Of a stretch of 64,000 nt of DNA, positions 1 to 13,425 are shown piece by piece (the stretch's first letter is position 1; each line of letters opens with the position of its first letter). The DNA lies in NCBI GenBank assembly GCA_037349315.1, contig JBAIAC010000057.1, positions 7,731,001 to 7,795,000 of the forward strand. Reading direction: 5' to 3'. The position numbers and the translations under genes are program-made. The notes under the pieces are model-generated. The model was given only the letters and a program-made list of their open reading frames with translations. It did no database searches and was not told the DNA's origin. This stretch comes from Chelydra serpentina. Its lineage: Eukaryota > Chordata > Testudines > Chelydridae.

Positions 1-904
1 TAGTTATTCCTCCTGATGCAGTGTACTTTGTTCCCTGCAGCTATTGCAGTAGCTCCAAGGACCTGTGCAGTGGCTTTCATTGTAGAATACCTACAATCTG
101 ATGATTTTTTGTTCACTGTAATCCTCATTATCTTCTCTCCAGTAGCTGCATGAACCTTTATCCTAGAAGTCTGATCAACTCATATCATTCCAGATTTATT
201 TGCTTTATTCCATAGCATTTGCTGCCTCTGCATGTTAATTTGACACCATCTGAAAATGTAATAACTCATGAAATTGTGCCATTTTCAAAGCCATTTAAAT
301 ACAAGGTCAACCAGAGTGAGCATGATAGTGAACTAGTTTGCCTCTCTCCATTCTTTACATTTTTGTTTTACCAATAGCCTCTGCTTCTTATCTCTAAGCC
401 ACTTTGCAGTCCAATTTGAATTGCTCTTTTCCAATTACAATATATCACAGCTATCGACCTTGGAGATCCTTGATGCTAATGCCAGGAGCTCTAGAGCTAA
501 AGGCTCAAAGGGGGGTTAACAAAGAAAATATGTTTCTATTTTTGGCAATGGGTCGCCTCAGGCATCCACACACTAGTACTTCTGTGCCTCACTGACCCTA
601 ACAAGGGCGTGTGTAATGGGGGGGTTGTTAGCACCCTGGCACAGAGGCTAACCAAGGAGGTAGCCAATCTGAGAAGAAATCAGAGCCCCGTTTATCCTTT
701 TCTGTTTTAATTTAGTTTACTCTTACCATGGTTGAACTCTTTTGGGGTTCTGTGTTGTTATTAGTTTTAAACAATTAACTCTTAAAAAGAAATATCTACT
801 ACAGAAGCTACTGGAAGTGGAGATTGGAGATGAATCATAAATCAGATATGCAAATACCTTTTAAAGCAGCTTACAGATCTGCACTTGAATAGGGGAGGGG
901 ACGT

Positions 905-912
905 TATATAAG
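905..912 (+). promoter_or_regulatory. TATA-like motif upstream of the shared RCAN exons
   Basis: The motif tatataag follows a short G-rich run (aggggagggg). In the paralogues RCAN1 and RCAN2, an alternative promoter and first exon lie in the corresponding intron just upstream of the shared 174-bp exon. I could not find a convincing coding first exon with a strong splice donor downstream of this motif, so a promoter role is only a possibility. Confidence 0.15.
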
Positions 913-2629
913 AAGAGCTGTTGCTCTGTCAGCCTGCTATAATCGTATTCCTGTGGTGCAGGAGAAAGGTGCCGGCTGTTGAGTTTTTCAAATGGCTTAT
1001 TTTCAGTTGCAGAGCTTTCATTTTTTCTTCTTTTCCCCTGCAGAAAATACCTAGTTCATCCGCTATTAATGTTATACATAGTGTTACCTGCATCTCTCCG
1101 GTTTAGCATGAGCATGGGTTACTGCTTGGTCTGTGTAGGTCCCCAGAAAAGCTAACTTCCAGCCCTGTATGTTGGCACTAAACTTCTACTAAAGATGAGT
1201 CAAGTGTGGCCCAAATATATGTATATGAGTCATCAGTGAGCAAAAATACATTGTCATCAATGGGTTGAAAGCTTATGTAGAGAGACACGGTCTTGAATAT
1301 TTTAAATCAGACTACTTTAAAAATATTCCTGTATCTGGTAGAACATCTTTAAAATATTTTCTTCTCCGCACTCTTCTCTCAAAATAAAAAACAACAAAAC
1401 ATACAAATCCATCTCTCTGTTTGTAAGGACTTCAGTGCCTTCGGCATCTGTTATCTTTCAGAAAGTTTGGAAAACTGTAACATTAGTTAAAAACAAAACT
1501 GAAGAGGAAATACTTTCTTAAACAAGCTACCCAAACTGCTTCAGTTCTTCCTCCGTAGAGCTGGCACTATCCCATCATTCCTTCTTTGTGTGGAGAGTAT
1601 TGAAAACATGCACCACTAGACATTGGCTTTATAATTTGTTTCATCCGTGTCTCTGACAAGCGTCACTTGTCGCCACACTTTTGCTCTTTCTATGTAAGTG
1701 CTCCAAAAGCATTACCTGGGCACGTGAGGTTAATGTATGGAGACGTGCTTGCTCTCTGTCTAATGACACTTGGATAATTGGCTGCCACATGAAATCATTC
1801 TGCAAGGTGTTTGTCACGTGGGCTTTGAGAATGCAATCTGCCTTGGCATGTAAATTCACATGGAGCCTTCTTTTGAACTGATATATTTTAGGACTGAGTT
1901 AAATTTTCTCTAAATGTAGTTTGTGAGCAGTACTGATTGACCTGTTAGCAAACTCATCTGAGCTGATTGACTTTAGTAGATAAGACATTATTTTAGAACA
2001 GGCCAGGATTGTGTGTTAGGTCTATAAATGGAAAACTTATTATGCAGGCTTATTCCTAATGCTTGCAAGAACAGAGCTGCTTTGATATATTATTTGGCTT
2101 TTATCTGTTTTATGAAACTCTGCTTTGTCAGCCTCTGGACAAAGATTTCAGTAGCTTGATTTAGTTCTCCCTATATCTTCTTTTAAGGGGTGAATGCACA
2201 GCAGACACACTTACTGAATCAAATGGAAAATGTGCTGTGTGCGCACATACTGAAAGTGCATCCAAAAGTCGGCTCTTTTGGTGGGGCTTGCGGGGTTATC
2301 CGATCCATTCATTTTATTCTAACTTCTCTAGTGAATTTGGTGCTTGCAAAAGGTGCTGGATTGACAGATCTGGAGTCTGATTTCGCTCTCTATCTACGTA
2401 ACCGGAACAGCATGGACATGTTTCTCCTGTGCTGCCCTCCGCACCCAACTTGCCCTCCGGTAGTTCAAGGAAACTTCAAGCTTCATTGGGGAAGCTAGTG
2501 GAGCTTTCAAGCTGTGCAAGCAGAATATAACTGGATCAAAACATAATCTTCCCTCTTCCCCCATTCAAACCCCACTTTGCAATAGTTACAACTGTAAATA
2601 GTGTGTATGTATTGCGCAGATATTTTTCA

Positions 2630-2720
2630 CATACCACTTTTCATCTGTAGCTCTCAAAGCCCTTTACATAGGTGGGTAATGATCAGTATTCCCAGGTAAC
2701 TGACGGGGTGGGCACTGAAG
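2630..2720 (-). repeat. MIR/CORE-SINE-like fragment
   Basis: The segment contains the reverse-orientation hallmark ctctcaaagccctttaca followed by a degraded 'cccag...gaagc' stretch like other MIR relics in this window. It is old and weak. Confidence 0.35.
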
Positions 2721-3012
2721 CTAAAGGGATGCCATGAATTTGAAATATAGACATTTCACTTTAAAAAAAAAAAAGTATTTTCAGGTACTGGGCCTGCGTC
2801 CTAGTCATCCTACAATTGTTGTGATGTTAATATTTTGCTGTCTGTCTTTTTTGCTTTCTGTCTCACAGAAAGTGTTGTCAAATGCAGAAGTTAACAAACT
2901 CCTTTTCAGAGTGTTTGTTTTTTCTCTGCTGTAAGTGGAAGAAATTAATCTTTGTGGTGGCATTTAATAATAGAAGGCAGAAGAAATTCAGACAGAACTG
3001 CCTTATGTAGTG

Positions 3013-3650
3013 TCATAAGAACATATGAAGGGCTATACCGGGTCAGATCAGTGGTCCATCTAGCCCAGTATCCTGTCTTCTGACAGCAGCCAATGCCAGG
3101 TGCCCCAGAGAGAATGAACAGAACAGGCAATCATTGAGTGATCCATCCCCTGTCATCCACTCCCTGCTTCTGGCAGTCAAGAGGCTAGGGACATCCAGAG
3201 CATTGGGTTGCCTCCCTGACCATGAACTTACCTAATTCTTTTTTGAACCCTGTTGTAGTTGTGGCCTTCACAGGTTGACTGTGCTTTATGTGAAGTTGTG
3301 ATAAACTTGCTTATTAATTTCATTGGGTGACTCCTGATTCATGGGTTATGTGAAGAAGTAAATAGCACTTGCTAATTCACTTTCTCCACACCATTCGTGA
3401 TTTTATAGGCTTCTATCATGTCTCCCCCTTAGTCGTTTCTTTTCCAAGCTGAAAAGTCCCCTTCTTTTTAAACTCTCCTTATATGAAATTAATTCCATAA
3501 CCTTACTCATTTTTGTTGCTCTTCTATGTATCTTTTCCAATTCTAATGTATCTTTTTTGAGATGGGACGACCAGAACTGCACACAATATTCAAGGTGTGG
3601 GTGTACCTTGGATTTATATAGTGGCATTATGATATTTTCTGTCTGTCTAT
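3013..3650 (-). mobile_element. CR1 LINE, 3' part (reverse orientation)
   Basis: A 5'-truncated CR1 retrotransposon. At the low-coordinate end it shows the CR1 3' terminal region (cataagaacatatgaagg, then the conserved 'ccatctagcccagtatcctg'). On the minus strand 3403-3627 encodes the C-terminal end of the CR1 reverse transcriptase, recognisable by PHLEYCVQFW and GLFSLEKKRLRG. The frame is short and broken by substitutions, so the copy is dead. It lies in an RCAN3 intron, antisense to the gene. Confidence 0.9.
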
Positions 3651-4065
3651 CCCCATGGTGTTTTCAAGAGCCATAGGTGAAAGACGTTTAAAGGTGGAAA
3701 TATCTTTATGTTGAGCTGTCACTAGATGGCACCATATGAATTAAGATCTATAGGCCTTTGTTTACATGAGTCCAAATTACTATAAAAATGGAGATGGATT
3801 AGACAATAAAACAAGGCTTAGAGTTTCAGGTTGGTTACTTTCTCTTACAAGTTTCTAATGGAAGAGATGTCCAATACACTTGCTGAGCAGGTCTGTACTA
3901 AACTTTTAAAATCAAGGGGGTGAGTGAACTAGAAAATCTTCAGGTTCTAAGGGAGCAATTTAGTTGAAGCAACTTAACTGGAGGGAAAAAGTCAAAGGAA
4001 AATGTATTTTCACTGAATGAAAATCTTCATTTTGTATCTGAAGAATCTTTTTATTTCACCTTTAG

Positions 4066-4242
<177 letters not shown>

Positions 4243-4667
4243 TGATGCAATATGTAGATGCTCTAAATGCACCCTTATCTCCTCTCCATTCTGTACTTAT
4301 TTATGGGTTCTCATTCCTGACAGAGTTCTGAAGTTCCCTCTAACCACACACACACGTGCATCCTTTCTCCACTTCAGCGTGAATCTACATATCAGGGACT
4401 CTCTTTCCACCTGCAGATTATACAGCTCCATAATTGGCTGGAAAGGTCACTCTTGAGTGACAAAGCTCTCCCCTCCTCCACAAGCTGAATACACTCCTTT
4501 TCTTAAAGTGCAGTCCAGCATCTCCTCTTCACTGACACTGGGTCCATGTTGTTGTTGTATTAGTGGCTCAGCGTGTGTTATATACAATGCCAAGTTCATT
4601 GTCAGCATTGAACAAAATAACTAGAAACAGTCAGAAGAAATTGAGAGGAAAAAATAGACTTAGGCGC

Positions 4668-4931
4668 ACCTTTTAGTGACACAGCTGTGCCGCTACACCG
4701 TGCCTCTAAAAGGCGCGCAGGGTAGCCGCTGTTTGTCAGGAGGAGAGAGCTCTCCCGCCAACAAAAAAACTTCCACCCCAATGAGCGGTAGTAGCTTTAT
4801 CTGCTGACAAAGCACTGTTCACGCCGGTGCTTTTCGTCGGCAAAACCTCTGTCATTCAGAGGGGTGTTTATTTCACATCTCTGAATGACAAAAGTTGAGT
4901 TGTTCAGGTTCCAGTGTAGACAAAGCCTTAG
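4668..4931. mobile_element. Short DNA transposon relic (family A)
   Basis: A non-coding element within the RCAN3 intron, ending in gtgtagacaaagcctta. The same element is found at 34188-34448: the two share 'gctgctgtttgtcag' type stretches, 'gagcggyggyag', 'cgctttt cgtcgg' and the same terminal sequence. The complementary 'aggct...tgtcyacac' start at the other copy suggests terminal inverted repeats. No transposase is present, so it is a non-autonomous element. Confidence 0.65.
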
Positions 4932-5117
4932 TATTAGGAAAAACTTCATGACCTTGAGAGAAATCTCCCTGCAGAATAGTCTCCCAAGGAAGTGGTATAA
5001 GTTCTGTTGCTTGCAGCTTTTAAAGCTAGACTGGATAAAACACTAGAAAGGTGTTATGAAGAACAGTCCTACATTGCAAGAGAGCGAGATCTCTTCTATC
5101 TCTGTTAGATCTTCTAG

Positions 5118-5528
<411 letters not shown>

Positions 5529-5935
5529 TAGTGTAAATGATATTGCTGTGCACATTACGACAAATATAGCTATAAACCCTTTAACGTTGCATGTAAATTT
5601 GTTTCCATCTCTCCCTCCAAAATATCAATTAAGTGTTGTTAGTGTGCAGAGAGCACAATGTACCAAATATGGTGGCAATGTATTTCAAAACATGTAAGTA
5701 GCACTAGTCAAATCAAGTATGAAAGTGGACTTAAACTAAAGATGAAAAGGAATTAAATGAATCTTTAGATTTTTAGTACATCATTTACTGTGAATAGTAA
5801 TGGAAATATGTTTTTTGAAATAAAAATAGTTCAGTGATATTTTTTTATTTCCTGTGGGATGCTGTTACAGATTGGTTACTTTGAGTTTAACTGTCAAACC
5901 TTTTAACTTGCTTTTTCTTGTGTTGTACTCTATAG

Positions 5936-6144
5936 GGGAAAAATACGAGCTTCATGCAGGAACGGAATCTACTCCTAGTGTAGTCGTTCACATTTGTGAA
6001 AGTGAAACAGAGGAGGAGGAGGAAATTAAAAATCCCAAACAGAAAATCCTGCAGACAAGGCGCCCAGATCCTACTCAAACAATACTAAATGAATCTAAAA
6101 CATTTGATTGTACACGGGAGGTAGGAGGTACCATGCACTGTTAA
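5936..6144 (+). CDS. RCAN3: RCAN3, last coding exon (calcineurin-binding tail)
   Basis: The last coding exon follows acceptor tgttgtactctatag and completes a split glycine codon. It encodes 68 further residues and stops with TAA at 6142-6144. [18 protein letters not shown] is the calcineurin-inhibitory region of calcipressins: PSVVVH at exon residues 13-18 is the PxIxIT-like docking motif. It is followed by an acidic run ([10 protein letters not shown]) and QTRRPD at residues 39-44, the conserved TxxP-type motif. The end reads [18 protein letters not shown]. The remembered mammalian RCAN3 stops within about two residues after FDC, so this copy appears to have a short C-terminal extension of about eight residues. 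The 3' UTR follows directly. Confidence 0.94.
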
Positions 6145-8110
6145 GTCTTGTGATGCTGTAAACAATATCTATACGAGGATATTAAATTAATACATGTATT
6201 GGTGTCTGCATTGCTGCATTATATATGGCAGCAGGAGATTTTACTTGTAGTTGTCTCTCATGTTCAAGTTCTTAGATGCCAATATTCTAAACAGCACTTT
6301 AATTTTTAAGGACTAACCCCCCCAAATGTAGCAAATCCACCAGATTTAAGATAACGGCAAAGTAGAAGGTGGGTTTTTTTTGAAGATGTTACCATTTACT
6401 TGATATTGTATAGCACGATGTACCAAATGCTAAAACAATATCTTATGAGTACCATCTATAATGGTTGCAAAATAGTTTATTTTATAACAGTCAAATGTGG
6501 TACTTTTTGTACTGGTACAACAGCTTCTAATTAATATATTGATTAAATATAAGTGTAATATACAGTGTACACTAAAATTCCTCCACAGATTGGCCCGTTT
6601 GTGAACATGTTCTGGTTACTTTTCTCAGAAATGCCAAATACTTTTTATTTTAAAGGTACCTTTATGATTTGACATGAGGCACAAATACATGTGCAGAATT
6701 AAATAAGTTGTAGTTGACAGAACTGTAATTAGGAAGAAGAAAAAAGAGGGGAAACCACAGACCACTTAGGAGGCAGATGGAGTTCGCCTCTAAAATATTA
6801 TGCTGCTGTAGGGTGGTGTTACACTGATAGGTACAATGGTTTGCATTGACAATTGATTAAAATAAAACTGACTTACAGTATGTTGAGTGAAACATGGTTT
6901 TGCCTATAGAATGTTAAGCCTCCAGCCCTCTCTAACAATACTGTAATGTCCCCCTGTCGTGGAGATGGCTTACATTATACGTAAAGTGAATAATCATTAG
7001 ATTATGATTGTGATGTTAGGGGATAAGAGGTCCAGGGTTAGTTTTTAACTTTTGCTCCTAAACATTTACAGTTTGCTTCCTTTTTTAAAGACAATCAGTT
7101 GCTAGGATGGTTCAACTAATCTCCACTCCGTTTTTATCCAGGTTGCACTCCTGATTTGCTGTTCTGATTAAAAACATGGTATTTTTCATGGCATCCTGTA
7201 TGACTGATAGCACATCTGCAATTTCTGAAATAGGAAACACCTTTTGGAATATACATTTGTGGTTTTGTGACTTTCTGTGTTAAGTGTTTTAGTAGGAGGA
7301 AATATGCCTCAGTATAGTGGCACATGCTCCTATGGTTTTATGCTATTTTATAAGCAACCTTTTTTAGCCTACACAGATTTTTTTCTATAAAAAATAGTTA
7401 AGAAATTCTTTGTGAACAAACTAGGCTGTTTAGGTTCATATTTGATTCTGTACATAAATCACTCTGAAATTGGCCTTTACCCAAATCATGAGACTGTTTT
7501 TTAATTATGTATAAAGTGTTTATTGAACTCTCAAAAGCATTTTGACTTGATTGACAGCAAGAGAGTGCATGAATGGTGATAAGTTCAAACGGGCGCAGTA
7601 GATATGACTTCAGTATTGTCAGCTATTGATTCTTTCCTGCCATCAACTTCAAGTTGCAAAATGGGATCCTGCAGGCAGGTCCTCATTTTGGAGACAGGAA
7701 TAGTATACATTTGAGTGGGGGGGGAAAGTAAGAAAAATCTTTCCTCTTATGTGTCTTGCCTGTATTGGCATAACATTTATGTAGCTCTTTATTATCAAGC
7801 CATTCAAAGTCTATCTTATCTTTTTCACTGTTCCCCCAGTTGCAAACTTATATTGTCAGTAGGGCCTTGTGCATTTTAAAATGCCAGAAATCAGTTTGGG
7901 ATTTTCTGTAATGTTACATTTTTGTTAGTTGTTCATTTACCCCCTCGTAAATGTTGTTGTAAAGTGGAAAAACTTCAGGAATGCCGTCTTATTAGGCAAA
8001 TGATCAAGTCAATAATGCTATTGTGAAAGTAGCTTGTGTGAAATGTACGACTTGCATTCCAGCATAAAAGCGCCATGATGTGTAAAAAAAAAAAAAAGAC
8101 ATGGAATAAA
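6145..8110 (+). other. RCAN3: RCAN3 3' UTR and downstream sequence
   Basis: AT-rich sequence after the RCAN3 stop codon with no repeat that I recognise, as expected for a 3' UTR. Possible poly(A) signals aataaa occur at 6861-6866 and 8105-8110; the true cleavage site cannot be chosen from sequence alone. No further exon is seen. Confidence 0.5.
6861..6866 (+). terminator. Candidate RCAN3 poly(A) signal
   Basis: A canonical AATAAA lies 717 bases after the stop codon. It is one of several possible signals; use is not shown by the sequence. Confidence 0.35.
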
Positions 8111-10179
8111 AATAACAGTGCCATTCAATGTTCTCCATTAACTGTATCAAACTTGGGCCCATATGGAATGTGTCGTTTTTGGAAGCTGGGTATCCTAACA
8201 AATCTGTATGCTTGCAAGTTAAACGACTCGTCAACACCTAGGGTTTCTGGTTTGTGGTGATCTTCCTTCTGATTTGTGGTGTTTGCTTATAAGCAAATTA
8301 GGAGTAAGACCACGTTTGTGTGGCGTTAAAATGTTGCCTTGAATTAAATATAAAAATTGTCCTTGTGCGTTCACACGCTGAATGCTTGGCTTTGAACTGC
8401 TAGTGCCTGCATTGAGCTAATTCCAGCACTGCAAAAACTGTTGATTTTCAACATGTTTTATAAGAACAAACTGTTCTCAAGTGTTTGTTGTCTTGGTGAG
8501 GTTATATCGTTTTATCCTAAACCTGGAAAATGCCAATATCCCACTCCCTTATTGTAGCTGATCGGAACATTTTCTTGGAAAGTTTTGGGTGGGAGGGTCG
8601 TTTTGTTTTTCTTCTTACTAAACTCAGTTGGTCAGGCAAATTTTATTTGCAGCAGAATACAAGATACTTTTCCCTCCGATGTCTGTTACCACCGTTGGGG
8701 GAATACGCGTTATTTAGGTAACTGGAGTGAGGAAAAGACCTTGGTGCAAGAGATGAAAGAATATTTTTGATCAAGCAGACCAAGATGTTCTTAAGCAGTC
8801 TCTGTTGAAATACTTGTCAGGTATGTAATAGATGCTGCCACTGGCATTGGTTGACATTTGCTTAATCAATAAATCCATCTTATCAAGCCCTTGAGTATAC
8901 AGCCAATATGGGTCAATCATTTGGCCCTGAGGATCTGCCAGCAACCTATATGTCCCATATATCAGATCTACCTTGAAGAGAGCTGAGGTGCATGCTGAAC
9001 AGCCAAATTCATCCCTGGGGTAACTCTTACTATTCAGTGGCATTTCACCAGGAATTAACTTGACCCCTTCTTCCTACCTTGAATGTTATTCTGATCAGTG
9101 GTATAAGAGTAGTGTGAATTTTAACTGGGAGTTCTTTTAAATCCTATTTATTTGAACTTCTATGAAAGTAAAAGGATTGTCTACCCAAAAGTTCTGGGTA
9201 TCTGAAAAATAAAATTAAACAGTAAATTACCCTCAACAGCCAACAGAACTAAACCTCCTACAAAATTCTCCTCCCCCCGCCAAAGATCTAATCCCTGTCA
9301 AGCCCCCCCCCCCCCGCTCCCCACTTTGCAGCACCCCATACAAATAGATGAGCCTTTGCAGCATTTTAGTTGAATTATATCTCTTTGTGACTTATGGGAT
9401 GCTTATAATGAGCAGTCAGCAGACCAAATTAATAGGAAAACAGCCCCTTCTTTGGGAATGTGGTATGAGGCTCTTTCACATTGCTTTGTTCATCTTTGGC
9501 AAGTAATCCTAAAAAAACGAAGGTATCTGACTTCATGATGCCAGTGGCAACGTGCTTAATTTAAATCATATGGACTACTCTAGTTAGTAGCCAGACTGAC
9601 TGCTTAGCCTAAAAATAAGCTGCAAAGATGACAGAACTGTCTCTCAGAATGACACCTGGGTGGAGAAGACCAGTTTGGTGAGATACTCACCGGTGCAAAT
9701 CAGCACAGCTCAGTTGAGGACAATGGAGCTGTTGCATTAGCTGAGTGTCTGGCCCATCTACTGAATGATCAACGTTTTAAGAAAGTAATGAGTTGTCAAA
9801 ACTATTTACAAAAACCAATATTAGAAAGCACAGACACTTGTTGCTGGTTCCGCAGCACTATGTGAAAGGTTCATGGAAGAGATGAGAAGAGCTATTGTTT
9901 CCCAGTTTAGATAATTCACATCTCCCCTGGCTCAGATGATGGTAACTACGGTAATTAGTTGTGGCCTGTGTAAATCATTGAATGAATTAAGCCTCTTTCT
10001 CCGTCTCCCAAGCTATTGAGACTCCCTTTGTGAATGCTCTTTTTGGAATTAAAACAGACAGCATATGATTTGTAAGAGGCAATGCAAGAGAAGTAGATGG
10101 ACAGTATTTACTGGCCTGTTCTCCCATTTGTTTTGGTGGGAGGCTACATTATTAGAGAGCTCACCTAAAATGGTGGTTG

Positions 10180-10200
10180 ATTTATTTATTTATTTATTTT
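10180..10200. repeat. (TTTA)n microsatellite
   Basis: About five direct copies of ttta, seen directly. Confidence 0.8.
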
Positions 10201-10309
10201 TACCGTACAACTACGAGATAGGAAGTTTTAATCCATATGAGGTTCCACAGTGTCCCAGTCTGTCCTCTGTCTTCGTATTTATATGGCTCTCCTCTTCACC
10301 GTATCTGAG

Positions 10310-10500
10310 CACCTTGCACTCATGAATGGATGTTATTCCTGATGAGGTAGGGAAGTGCTGTTGTCCCCATTTTGCAGATGCAATAGCAGAGGCACAGGAA
10401 AGATTGTGTCTTGCCCAAGGTAGTGTAAGCCATGTGTGGATGAGCTAGGAATTGAACTCTGGGCTCCTGAGTCCAGTGCCCTATCTACTAATAATCCTTC
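10310..10500 (-). repeat. MIR/CORE-SINE-like element
   Basis: Reverse-orientation MIR hallmarks in order: ccccattttgcagatg, 'gaggcacagg', cttgcccaaggt, and the tRNA-related end 'gaattgaactctgggctcctgag'. Degraded and old. Confidence 0.7.
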
Positions 10501-11984
10501 CTAGGCTTGAGCCAATCAGTCTTTGGGTTGACAAACTCCCTGCTCCTGTATATTGGGGATACAAGATTTTTTGTGGCATTTCAGCTTTTGCTCACAATTG
10601 AGACACTGTCAGTTTTTCCCTCCATCCAATAGAAATTGCCATTTCACCTACCTGCTCTTTCTTTTAGCCCATATTTTGCTTCACTTAATTACTAAGATGG
10701 GTTTTACTTTCTCACAGTGCAGTTCCCTGCCAGCAGTTGTTCATTTTACAGGTGCTGAATTCCTTTCTCAAATTGGGAACTGAACATCATCAGATGCATA
10801 TTCACACACAAGAAAATTGCAGTGGTTTTAAGTGTGGACATTTGTGTATCAGAGCACTTTTGTGTGCCTAAAAACAAGGTTTTTGTGACTGTTTGTTTGT
10901 GTTCTGCAGGCCAATTGCCATCACATACTGTACTTGCATGGCTTCTGATATGTACCACCTTAAAAAAAAAAGAACACTATATCCTGTCTAACTCCTGGAC
11001 TTCATAATGTCTTCTGTGAAATGTACATTTTTTATGGAAGGGTTCTGTGTCTGTCACTGTTTAAAATGTTGACTTTGAACAGATCTGGACTTCAAAGAGA
11101 ACTGATTGATTAATTTCCATTAATCCACTATTTTTAACACCTAAACATTGCACAATTAAAGGATTACATTTGAGAAGCAAGAGGAATGCATCAGTTGAGA
11201 ACAGCTGGTGTCTGTCATCCTACTTGATTTCTATTTCACTCTCTTGCTGCTGCTTTGTGTGAATGTTCTAGTTCCAGGAAGTATTGAAGTAAATTCCAGC
11301 TGTTGATCACATGACGGCTTGTTCCATAGACATATGTTTCTCTTGCACATGTGATTTCTGTACTGTTTGGTCTTTGCCTAAATCTTCCATTGCTTTCATG
11401 TCGGTATGTGACCATTTAATTCAATAACCTTCTTTATGAATTGAGAGTACAATCAGTTTTTCCTAGATGCAGTTTTTGCCTTGTGTGTCCTGTATTTTAG
11501 ATGTACATTACCATTTTGTCCACCTGTCAATGCGTGATGTGTTTGTGTTCTCAAGATGAACTACAATAACATGCACTCCATATTATATTGTACCTGATGT
11601 GACAATCCAAGCTGTAGTCCATGTAGACTGGCTAAATATGACCACGCTATGTTGCTCTGACAACAAAGTCTATAATGTTCTGTAAAGATGGCGAAGCAGA
11701 ATGTGTGGTTTGGGTTTTTGTTTTTGTTTTTTAAAGCTTTTGTGATTCCTGGTAAGTTTTGTTTTTCAAAACTAAGAAATAAAATTAGTTTATTTTTGTT
11801 TCTTAAACTCATTGAAGGAGACTTCTTTCTACTGTGTGTATGTGTGATAATGTCAATATATCCCCCACATCAGACTACCCTGGGGTTAATATTACTGTTT
11901 CAATATTGTGGTGCCAAATAAGCACCTCTCCTGATCTGTACAAATGGGAATCGCAAGCCTCTGTTTTAGCTGTTGAGAGAGGGA

Positions 11985-12200
11985 GGATGGTCCAGTGATT
12001 AGTGCACTAACCTATGACTTGGAAGACCTGGGTTGATGTGCGTCCACTGTCATGTATGACCTTGGGCATGGCACTTAGCCTCCCATAGCTTTGTCTGTAA
12101 AATGGGGATCAGAGCACCTCACAAGGGTGTTGAGGATAAACACATTCAAGCTCATGTGAGGCTCAGATACTACATAATGGGGGCCACATAAATATGATAC
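11985..12200 (+). repeat. MIR/CORE-SINE-like element
   Basis: Forward-orientation hallmarks: 'gtccagtgattagtgcac' head, 'gacctgggtt', tgaccttgggca, 'ctgtaaaatgggga', 'gggtgttgaggat' and a 3' part with 'catgtgaggctcagata'. One of the better preserved MIR-like copies here. Confidence 0.75.
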
Positions 12201-12689
12201 AATACAGCCCTTTGGATTTTGGAATGGTGTGTGGAGACTATCAACCTTTTAATATATGGGAAAGGCACTTAAAAAGGTTTGGATAGATGCCCTTTAATGT
12301 CCACATAAATCTACATCAATCAATCAAACATACACAGATATTAAAGGGAACAGCTCTCAGATTGTAGGTGGGGCAGAGAGGGGTTATTAATTGTGCAGCT
12401 GAGGGGTGGAGTTAAAGTTGAAGGGGAGGTTAGGGAATGATTATCTCTGGGTCAGGTGTGTGCTGATGGAGTGGGGTGGTTTTCTCATGTGGGATTGAAG
12501 GGGTAATGTCAATAGGTTTTGCTTGGGGAATTTTGTGAGCTGTTAATGTTTCTGTGCTCCTGTGGGGTTGGAGAGACTACAGTGGACTTTCCCTGTCCTT
12601 TACACTAGCCCATTCCCTTTAGCCAAACCTGGTGGCATTGGAGCTGGGATGGGTTGGGTGCCATCCCTTGTTTGGTGCATCCGAGATGC

Positions 12690-13425
12690 TGTTCAATGTG
12701 CAGTGGCAGTCAAAAAGGGGAACAATGTTAGGAACTAAATAAGAGAGAAAATATCATAATGCCACTCTATAAATCCATGGTACGCCCACACCTTGACTAC
12801 TGTATGCAGTTCTGGTTGCCCCATATCAAAAAAGATACTAAAATTGGAGAAAAGGTACAGAGAAGGAAGGGCATATGAGGAGAAATCAAAAGGTGTGGGG
12901 TTGTTCAGCTTAGAAAAGAGATGACAATGTGGGGATATGATAGAGGTCTATAAAATCATGAATGATGTGGAGAAAGTGAATATGGAAGTTTTATGTATCC
13001 CTTCATATAGCACACGAACTGGGGTCACCCAAACAAATTAACAGGCAGCAGGTTTAAAGCAAACATAAGGAAGTACTTCTTCACGCCATGCACAGTCAGC
13101 CTGTGGAACTTGTTGCCAGGGGATGTTATGGAGGCCAAAACTATAACGGTTCAAAAAAGAATTAGATAAGTTCATGGAGGATAGATCCATCAATGGTTAT
13201 TAGCCAAGATGGTCAGGGATGCAACCCCAGGCTCTGGGTGTCCCTAAACCTCTGACTGCCGGAAGCTGGGACTGAACAACGGGATGGATCACTCAATAAA
13301 TTGCTTTGTTCTGTTCGTTCCCTCTGAAGCATCTGGCACCCACCACTGTTGGAAGACAGGTTCCTGGGCTAATTGTGCCATTGGTCTTACCGAGTATGGC
13401 CGTTCTTGTGCTCTTAACGTCAAAG
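12690..13425 (+). mobile_element. CR1 LINE, 3' part
   Basis: A 5'-truncated CR1. It begins in the reverse-transcriptase C-terminal region (atgccactctataaatcc encodes MPLYKS, then RPHLDYCMQFW), continues through the conserved 3' UTR ('ggtcagggatgcaacccc', 'ctctgactgccggaagctgg') and reaches the CR1 3' end near 'gtatggccgttcttgtg'. The open frame is destroyed by indels after about 30 residues. Confidence 0.88.

Larger units (their letters stand above)
1..4065 (+). other. RCAN3: RCAN3 intron upstream of the 174-bp exon
   Basis: This stretch precedes the first RCAN3 exon in the window and is read as the intron that follows the first coding exon, which is outside the window. It is AT-rich. It holds a weak MIR-like relic near 2.63-2.72 kb, a TATA-like motif at 905-912, and a CR1 LINE fragment at 3013-3650. 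No other coding exon was recognised on either strand; the small open frames here have no family resemblance that I can see. Confidence 0.7.
8111..12689. other. Intergenic region RCAN3-NCMAP, first part
   Basis: Low-GC intergenic DNA. It holds a C-rich homopolymer tract near 9305-9316, a (TTTA)n microsatellite at 10180-10200, two MIR-like SINE relics (about 10310-10500 and 11985-12200), and otherwise unannotated sequence. No coding exon was recognised. Confidence 0.5.

Noticed and set aside
921..1106. Open frame after the TATA-like motif as an alternative RCAN3 first exon
   Set aside because: It does not resemble known RCAN alternative N-termini and has no good donor.
8771..9043. 90-codon minus-strand open frame that looked like a possible processed pseudogene
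   Set aside because: I could not match it to any protein family and saw no poly(A) tail or duplication; kept out of the features.
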